From Aliidiomarina haloalkalitolerans (GTDB lineage Bacteria > Pseudomonadota > Gammaproteobacteria > Enterobacterales > Alteromonadaceae): a stretch of 64,000 bases of DNA. The position numbers and the translations under genes were made by a program. Positions 59,378 to 64,000 of the stretch are shown one piece after another (positions within the stretch are counted from its first letter, which is position 1; every line of letters begins with the position of its first letter). Below the pieces are notes generated by a model. It was not told where the DNA came from. It searched no databases and was given only the letters and a program-made list of their open reading frames with translations. Location: positions 186,001 through 250,000 of the forward strand of contig NZ_PIPI01000003.1 of assembly GCF_003987315.1 (NCBI RefSeq), written 5' to 3'.

Positions 59378-60355
59378 GTGACTGAAATCGGCTGGCAGCC
59401 TGCAGCAAGCCTGCAGGCGCTGAAAATACGCGCGGATATGCTTAAAGCAGTTCGCGCGTTTTTCGATCAACGGGATGTGCTCGAGGTGGAAACGCCGATT
59501 TTGGCGCACGCAGGCGTAACCGATTTACATCTGCACAACTTGACCACGCGCTTGTCAGGTCCGGGCATGCCCGTGCCAACAACGTTTTACCTGCAAACGT
59601 CTCCTGAATATGCCATGAAGCGGCTGCTTGCTGCCAATAGCGGGCCAATTTTCCAAATCTGCAAAGTGTTCCGAGATGATGAAATTAGTCGTCGTCATAA
59701 TCCAGAATTTACCATGTTGGAATGGTATCAACCGGGTTTTACTGATGTTCAGCTCATGGCTGAGCTCGATGAATTGCTGCAGACCCTATTGGCGACCGAA
59801 CCTGCTGAGTCTTTGACCTACCAAGCTGCTTTTCAACAGCATTTGGGTATCGACCCTTTCGCAAAGGATGCGCATGAGAAATTATTCGCATTGCTAACCG
59901 AAAAGGGTTTTGCCGATGCTATTGTCCGTGAAGATTCAATCGATACATTATTGCAGTTGGCGATGAGTATGTTGGTGGAGCCTGAAATTGGGCAGCACCG
60001 CCCATGTTTCGTCACTCACTTTCCAGCGTCACAAGCAGCACTAGCCAAACTGGATCAGGAAGACCCACGTGCCGCTCGGCGCTTCGAACTATTTTATCGC
60101 GGATTGGAACTGGCAAATGGCTTTTGGGAATTGACTGATCCACAGCAACAAGCGGAGCGTTTTTGTGCAGACAATGCCTTGCGCTTGCAGCATGGACTGG
60201 AGCCTCAGCCAATTGATGAGAAGTTATTAGCCGCTTTGATGGCAGGCATGCCTGACTGTGCGGGTGTTGCAGTGGGATTTGATCGTTTGGTTATGTTGCG
60301 TCTTGGCACTGACTCAATTCAGGATACCATCGCTTTTCCTATCGATCGCAGTTAG
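59378..60355 (+). CDS. epmA: EF-P--(R)-beta-lysine ligase EpmA
   Basis: A 325-residue protein resembling the catalytic core of class II lysyl-tRNA synthetase but lacking an anticodon-binding domain, as in EpmA (GenX/PoxA). Motif 2 is visible as FQICKVFRDDEISRRHNPEFTMLEWY and motif 3 as AGVAVGFDRLVMLRLG. It attaches beta-lysine to EF-P Lys34. The start is GTG, 4 nt after the efp stop, so the two are translationally coupled. Confidence 0.95.
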   Translation: MTEIGWQPAASLQALKIRADMLKAVRAFFDQRDVLEVETPILAHAGVTDLHLHNLTTRLSGPGMPVPTTFYLQTSPEYAMKRLLAANSGPIFQICKVFRDDEISRRHNPEFTMLEWYQPGFTDVQLMAELDELLQTLLATEPAESLTYQAAFQQHLGIDPFAKDAHEKLFALLTEKGFADAIVREDSIDTLLQLAMSMLVEPEIGQHRPCFVTHFPASQAALAKLDQEDPRAARRFELFYRGLELANGFWELTDPQQQAERFCADNALRLQHGLEPQPIDEKLLAALMAGMPDCAGVAVGFDRLVMLRLGTDSIQDTIAFPIDRS

Positions 60356-60444
60356 TCATTACTGAGAGTGAATAAACTGCGGCAGATTGTCCTGCTTGAA
60401 CTGATTTGCTCAAATATTCACCAGTTCGACTTGGCGAGCGAGGT

Positions 60445-60467
60445 GAAATGTTATACTATTACAGCCC
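60445..60467. promoter_or_regulatory. Candidate Zur operator upstream of MerC-type gene
   Basis: The 23-bp stretch begins GAAATGTTATA, identical to the left half of the gammaproteobacterial Zur box, then C and TATTACAGCCC, matching 7 of 11 positions of the right half. It lies 46 nt before the gene, where a Zur repressor would block transcription. It is a match by eye to a known consensus and has not been tested. Confidence 0.5.
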
Positions 60468-60512
60468 GAACCTGAATGACGAGGTTTCTTTTGTTTTCTA
60501 ATGGAGCTTTAT

Positions 60513-60935
60513 ATGCATCATAAGCCACTCGACAAAGCTGGTATTATTGTCGCTGTTCTTTGTGCGTTGCACTGCTTGTTGGTACCTGTTGTGTTGCCAA
60601 CACTCGCGCTTATGGGTTTGTCATTTTTAGGTTTTGAACTGTTCGAGCGAATTATTCTTTCGATTTCGCTGATAATCGGTGGCATCGCAATTGTGCTTGG
60701 TATTCGCCATCACCAAAGCCTAGTACCACTCGTTCTTTTGATCCTCGGTGGTGTTACATACTTTAATAAACATTTTTTTGGTCATGGCTGGGAGCCACTC
60801 GTCATCCTCGCCGGTGCGTCTTTACTAATCATTGCGCATACACTGAATTTGCATTTATGCCGGGCTAAAAATCGTAAGCCATGCGAGCAAGTGGAAGATG
60901 CTTCAATCGCAGCAGCTGAGCACCCAACAACGTAA
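60513..60935 (+). CDS. MerC domain-containing membrane protein
   Basis: The 140-residue protein has four predicted transmembrane helices and the CALHCLLVPVVLPTLAL motif with a CxxxC pair in the first helix, as in MerC-family mercuric/metal transport proteins, plus a basic C-terminal tail ending with a His/Cys-containing segment (LHLCRAKNRKPCEQ). The chosen ATG has GGAG 7 nt upstream; another ATG four codons earlier is less likely. Without other mer genes nearby, and with a Zur-like operator upstream, a role in zinc handling is more likely than mercury transport. This is inference. Confidence 0.78.
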   Translation: MHHKPLDKAGIIVAVLCALHCLLVPVVLPTLALMGLSFLGFELFERIILSISLIIGGIAIVLGIRHHQSLVPLVLLILGGVTYFNKHFFGHGWEPLVILAGASLLIIAHTLNLHLCRAKNRKPCEQVEDASIAAAEHPTT

Positions 60936-60963
60936 GCTGTAATGACTATCAGTTTACAATAAG

Positions 60964-60989
60964 AAAGGCGCCTGAATCGGCGCCTTTTT
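60964..60989. terminator. Bidirectional intrinsic terminator
   Basis: A perfect 9-bp stem (60964-60972 with 60979-60987) with a TGAATC loop and T5 lies between MerC-type and trmA convergent genes. Confidence 0.88.
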
Positions 60990-61016
60990 CGTGTGTATTT
61001 TTCGTTGTTACTCTCA

Positions 61017-62111
61017 TTACTTGCGAGTCAAATAAACGCCGGCCTCGATATGAGGCGTGAAGGGAAATTGATCAAAAAATGCGGCTCGCTCGATCTGATG
61101 TGTTTTTTGCAAGGTCGATAAGTTTTCTGCCAATGTTTCTGGGTTGCAGGAAATATAAATAATATGGTCGAATTGGCTGACCATAGCTACCGTGTCTTGG
61201 TCGAGGCCAGCACGCGGTGGGTCTACTAATACAGTGCCGAAGTCATAAGTGTTGAGCTCTAAATCTTTTAATCGCCCTGGCAGCTCACCACCCTGAATTA
61301 TCGCGCTACAGTCCTCTGCTGCGAGGCGCTCAATTCGCACGTTTTCAACCTGATTTAGGGCAATATTATGCTGCGCCGACTGCACCGAGGTGCGGCTGAT
61401 TTCGGTGCCAAACACCCGCCGAAATGACTCGGCTAACGGAATACTAAAATTACCGTTGCCACAATACAGTTCGAGCAAGTCACGCTGACTATTTTTGGCA
61501 ACCTCTTTTGCCCAGCTGATCATGCGCTGGTTCACCGTCGCATTCGGTTGCGTAAAACTGTTTTCAATATGCTCAAAATAGTACGGACGACCATCGATAT
61601 GTAGCGTTTCGGTGACAGCTTCGCGTTCACACACAATTTTTTGCTTGCGAGCTCGACCAATAAAATCGATGTGACCGAATTTCTGAAACTCGTTGCGCAT
61701 GACTGCTATTTCAGATTGCCATTGGTCATCGAGTTGGCGGTGATATAACAGAGAAATGACAGCCTCATTGGTTGTGGTGGTGAGGAAATCAACCTGGAAC
61801 AACCGCTGGCGTAGGTTTGGTTTGTCCCGCACATAGTCAAGGATTGCAGGCATTAACTGATTAATCAGGCGGTTCGCAGCTGGCAATTGCTCGACCCGAT
61901 ACTTTTCTTTGGTATCGGAATTAAACATCACGTAATACAAATCATCGCCTTCGTGCCAAACACGAAACTCGGCGCGCATGCGGTAATGCTCTGCTGCTGA
62001 CTCGAAACAATCGAGTGCCGGTGCTGCGAATGGAGTAAGCAAAGCCTCAAGTCGACGCTTCTTTTCGTTAAATTGGACTCGGTACTCTGCTTGGGTGTGT
62101 GCCACTGCCAT
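61017..62111 (-). CDS. trmA: tRNA (uracil-5-)-methyltransferase
   Basis: The 364-residue enzyme methylates U54 in tRNA to ribothymidine. Visible features are the SAM motif LLELYCGNGNFSIPLA, the VDPPRAGLD block, and the catalytic Cys in IYISCNPETLAENL. The length matches TrmA rather than the larger RlmC/RlmD, which carry an iron-sulfur cluster. It is transcribed toward the MerC-type gene. Confidence 0.95.
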   Translation of the reverse strand: MAVAHTQAEYRVQFNEKKRRLEALLTPFAAPALDCFESAAEHYRMRAEFRVWHEGDDLYYVMFNSDTKEKYRVEQLPAANRLINQLMPAILDYVRDKPNLRQRLFQVDFLTTTTNEAVISLLYHRQLDDQWQSEIAVMRNEFQKFGHIDFIGRARKQKIVCEREAVTETLHIDGRPYYFEHIENSFTQPNATVNQRMISWAKEVAKNSQRDLLELYCGNGNFSIPLAESFRRVFGTEISRTSVQSAQHNIALNQVENVRIERLAAEDCSAIIQGGELPGRLKDLELNTYDFGTVLVDPPRAGLDQDTVAMVSQFDHIIYISCNPETLAENLSTLQKTHQIERAAFFDQFPFTPHIEAGVYLTRK

Positions 62112-62372
62112 GAAAAACCTTTTTTGTTACTTCTGCAAAGTGCGACATTCTAGCGCGAATCGTAAATTTCTGCATGAATTTGCCATAAAGAGGGGAAACC
62201 CCTGTTTTTTTTATACCAATTGTTCAGTTACAAATAGAAACGTGCATTACAGTTCACAAAATTATAACGAAGCACATCGATTTCTTGTTATGCAAAGCCG
62301 GCGTCAATAATAAAAATAAGTGCTCGGGTAGTCTTCATAACTCTAACTAGCAACAACATAGGTACATGATTC
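62112..62372. other. 261-bp AT-rich intergenic region upstream of the protease
   Basis: This non-coding gap between divergent trmA and the S8 protease gene must hold both promoters. It is AT rich with T- and A-runs around 62206-62216 and 62300-62325. I see no RNA gene or clear repeat. Confidence 0.5.
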
Positions 62373-64000
62373 ATGACAAAAATTATTAAACTGACGACCC
62401 TCAGTGCTGCCATTGCTGCAGTACTTGTCGGCCCGGTGGCGGCTGCGAATGATGTAGAACGAGTTATTGTAGGCTTCCAGCCAGGTGCCAAAGCAAATGT
62501 GCAAGCACTGGTGGAACGTAACGGCGGCCAAAAAGTGGTCGACCTTAGCCGTGACAACGCCATGGCGATTACTATTCCCGCACAAGCGCTGCGTGGCTTA
62601 CAGAACAACCCTAATGTTCTGTACGTCGAAGAAGACGTAAAACGTGAACTGTTTAGCAGCGAATTTGAACCAAATGCTCCTTATGGCATTAGCATGGTGC
62701 AAGCGGACCAAGTTTCGGCCGCTGTCGCCTCAAATCGCACCGTATGTGTGATTGACTCAGGTTATGACCTCGGGCATCCGGACCTGCAAACCAATGCAGT
62801 GACCGGTGTTTGGGATAGCGGCACGGGTAACTGGTATACCGACGAAAACGGCCATGGTACTCACGTGACCGGTACAATTGCTGCCCTTGCAAATGGTATT
62901 GGCGTTGTCGGTGTGGTTCCTAACGGTCAAATGAACCTCCATATTGTTAAAGTATTTGGAGCGAATGGCTGGGCTTATTCTTCTAGCTTGATTGCAGCTG
63001 CAGATCAGTGTGCAAGTTACGGCGCGAATGTCATTAACATGAGTTTAGGCGGTAGCTTCTCAAGTACCACTGAACGCAACGCGTTTACGCGTTTGAATAA
63101 CGATGGTGTCCTTAGCATTGCCGCTGCCGGAAATGACGGTTCGACGCGTTCTTCATATCCTGCTTCTTATGATGCAGTTGTGTCAGTCGCAGCAATTGAC
63201 CGCAATAAGCAACATGCTTCGTTTTCTCAGCGTAACAGCCAGGTAGAAATTGCGGCACCAGGTGTTGACGTCATGTCGACTGTGCCACGTGGCATGGGAC
63301 AAATGTCTCTGTTTAATGTTGGCGGCAGCAGCTATGGCGCGATTGCAATGGACGGTTCACCGGATGGTAACGTTAGCGGTGCGCTAGTTGATTGTGGTTT
63401 AGGTACGTCAACCTGCCAAGGCGTGCAAAATAACATTTGTTTGATTGAGCGTGGCCAAGTGAGCTTCGCTGACAAAGTCTTAGCTTGCCAAAATGGCGGC
63501 GGGCGTGGCGCAGTTATTTACAATAATGAAGCCGGCGACTTGAACGGTACACTGGGCGGCGTCTCAGTTAACATTCCAGCTGTAGGTATCTCACAAGCTT
63601 CAGGTCAGGCTGCGAAGAATCATTTAGGTTCTACTGCGCAAGTCAATGTTGGTGCAAGTGACTGGGCAAGCTTCAATGGTACCTCCATGGCGTCACCTCA
63701 TGTTGCTGGTGTTGCAGCACTTGTATGGTCACATTTCCCTGAATGTACGAACAATGAAATTCGTGCCGCACTTAATGCAACTGCCGAAGATCTTGGAGCC
63801 AGTGGTCGCGACAACCTTTATGGTCACGGTTTGGTTCGTGCCAAAGGCGCGTATGACTATTTAATGGCGAATGGCTGTGCTGCCGGTGGTGGCAACGGTG
63901 GTGATGACGGCGGTGATAACGGTGGCGGCGACGACGGTGATACTGGCGGCGGTGACGACGGTGCAACCGATATGTCAATCAGCGCGACATCATACAAAGT
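62373..64000 (+). CDS. Secreted subtilisin-like (S8) serine protease, 3' end outside window
   Basis: From the ATG at 62373 the frame is open to the window end, giving 542 residues. A signal peptide (1-23, ending VAAA) is followed by an inhibitor I9-type propeptide (VERVIVGFQPGAK to VLYVEEDVKREL). The catalytic triad is Asp in VIDSGYDLGHPDL, His in NGHGTHVTG, and Ser in GTSMASPHVAG. A protease-associated domain is inserted between His and Ser (about residues 315-420). After the catalytic domain comes a Gly/Asp-rich linker and the start of another domain (MSISATSYK), likely a repeat seen in marine secreted proteases. It would degrade extracellular protein. Confidence 0.92.
   Translation, partial: MTKIIKLTTLSAAIAAVLVGPVAAANDVERVIVGFQPGAKANVQALVERNGGQKVVDLSRDNAMAITIPAQALRGLQNNPNVLYVEEDVKRELFSSEFEPNAPYGISMVQADQVSAAVASNRTVCVIDSGYDLGHPDLQTNAVTGVWDSGTGNWYTDENGHGTHVTGTIAALANGIGVVGVVPNGQMNLHIVKVFGANGWAYSSSLIAAADQCASYGANVINMSLGGSFSSTTERNAFTRLNNDGVLSIAAAGNDGSTRSSYPASYDAVVSVAAIDRNKQHASFSQRNSQVEIAAPGVDVMSTVPRGMGQMSLFNVGGSSYGAIAMDGSPDGNVSGALVDCGLGTSTCQGVQNNICLIERGQVSFADKVLACQNGGGRGAVIYNNEAGDLNGTLGGVSVNIPAVGISQASGQAAKNHLGSTAQVNVGASDWASFNGTSMASPHVAGVAALVWSHFPECTNNEIRAALNATAEDLGASGRDNLYGHGLVRAKGAYDYLMANGCAAGGGNGGDDGGDNGGGDDGDTGGGDDGATDMSISATSYK

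Noticed and set aside
60501-60935. mer mercury-resistance operon
   Set aside because: Only a MerC-type gene is present; merR, merT, merP and merA are absent.

Overview
The window is chromosomal DNA from a marine gammaproteobacterium, most likely of the Idiomarinaceae (Idiomarina or Pseudidiomarina). This is inferred from gene order and protein character, not from a database search. Pointers are gammaproteobacterial synteny blocks (rsd/nudC/hemE; aroQ-accB-accC; prmA-dusB-fis-purH-purD; cutA-dsbD/fxsA-groESL; epmB/efp-epmA; prkB-slyX/fkpA), a MaoP homologue, and the peptidase and amino-acid catabolism content expected of Idiomarina. Coding density is high and most 3' ends carry clear intrinsic terminators.

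Layout. 1-8.5 kb: end of a DUF2165 membrane protein, a CAT-fold acetyltransferase, a YebC/YeeN regulator, a YkgJ cysteine-cluster protein, then two paralogous periplasmic-TPR/GGDEF diguanylate cyclases flanking an MscS channel. 8.5-13.4 kb: secreted DPP IV-like lipoprotein peptidase, oligopeptidase A, DUF2970 protein. 13.45-14.87 kb: a visibly AT-rich island of short exported proteins with CxxC motifs, one of them split by an apparent frameshift; this is the least explained part of the window. 14.9-20.8 kb: rpe, trpS, a 37-residue membrane peptide with an SPFH protein, and ppc. 20.9-28.4 kb: pabA, arginine succinyltransferase pathway genes astC-astA-astD, an OsmC/YhfA protein, prkB, slyX, and an FkpA-type lipoprotein isomerase. 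28.5-38.1 kb: penicillin-acylase-family lipoprotein, rsd, nudC, hemE, and an RND efflux pair.

38.2-43 kb: GDPD, psd, rsgA, orn, one tRNA-Gly(GCC) followed by a duplicated tRNA-tail/terminator segment, a small outer-membrane-like protein, and maoP. 43-54 kb (mostly minus strand): purD, purH, a DsbC-like lipoprotein, fis, dusB, prmA, accC, accB, aroQ, dsbD, cutA. 54.3-64 kb: fxsA, groES-groEL with a sigma-32-type promoter, a DUF3016 protein, the EF-P modification set (epmB, efp, epmA), a MerC-domain protein with a candidate Zur box, trmA, and a secreted S8 protease cut by the window end.

How the parts fit: extracellular and periplasmic peptidases with the AST pathway suggest growth on peptides and amino acids, PEP carboxylase gives anaplerosis, and DsbC/DsbD with other CxxC proteins indicates active envelope redox chemistry. 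No phage, transposase, CRISPR array or toxin-antitoxin pair was recognised. The places most worth a second look are the AT-rich cysteine island, the frameshifted CxxC gene, the repeat behind tRNA-Gly, the paired GGDEF sensors, and the Zur-box/MerC gene.
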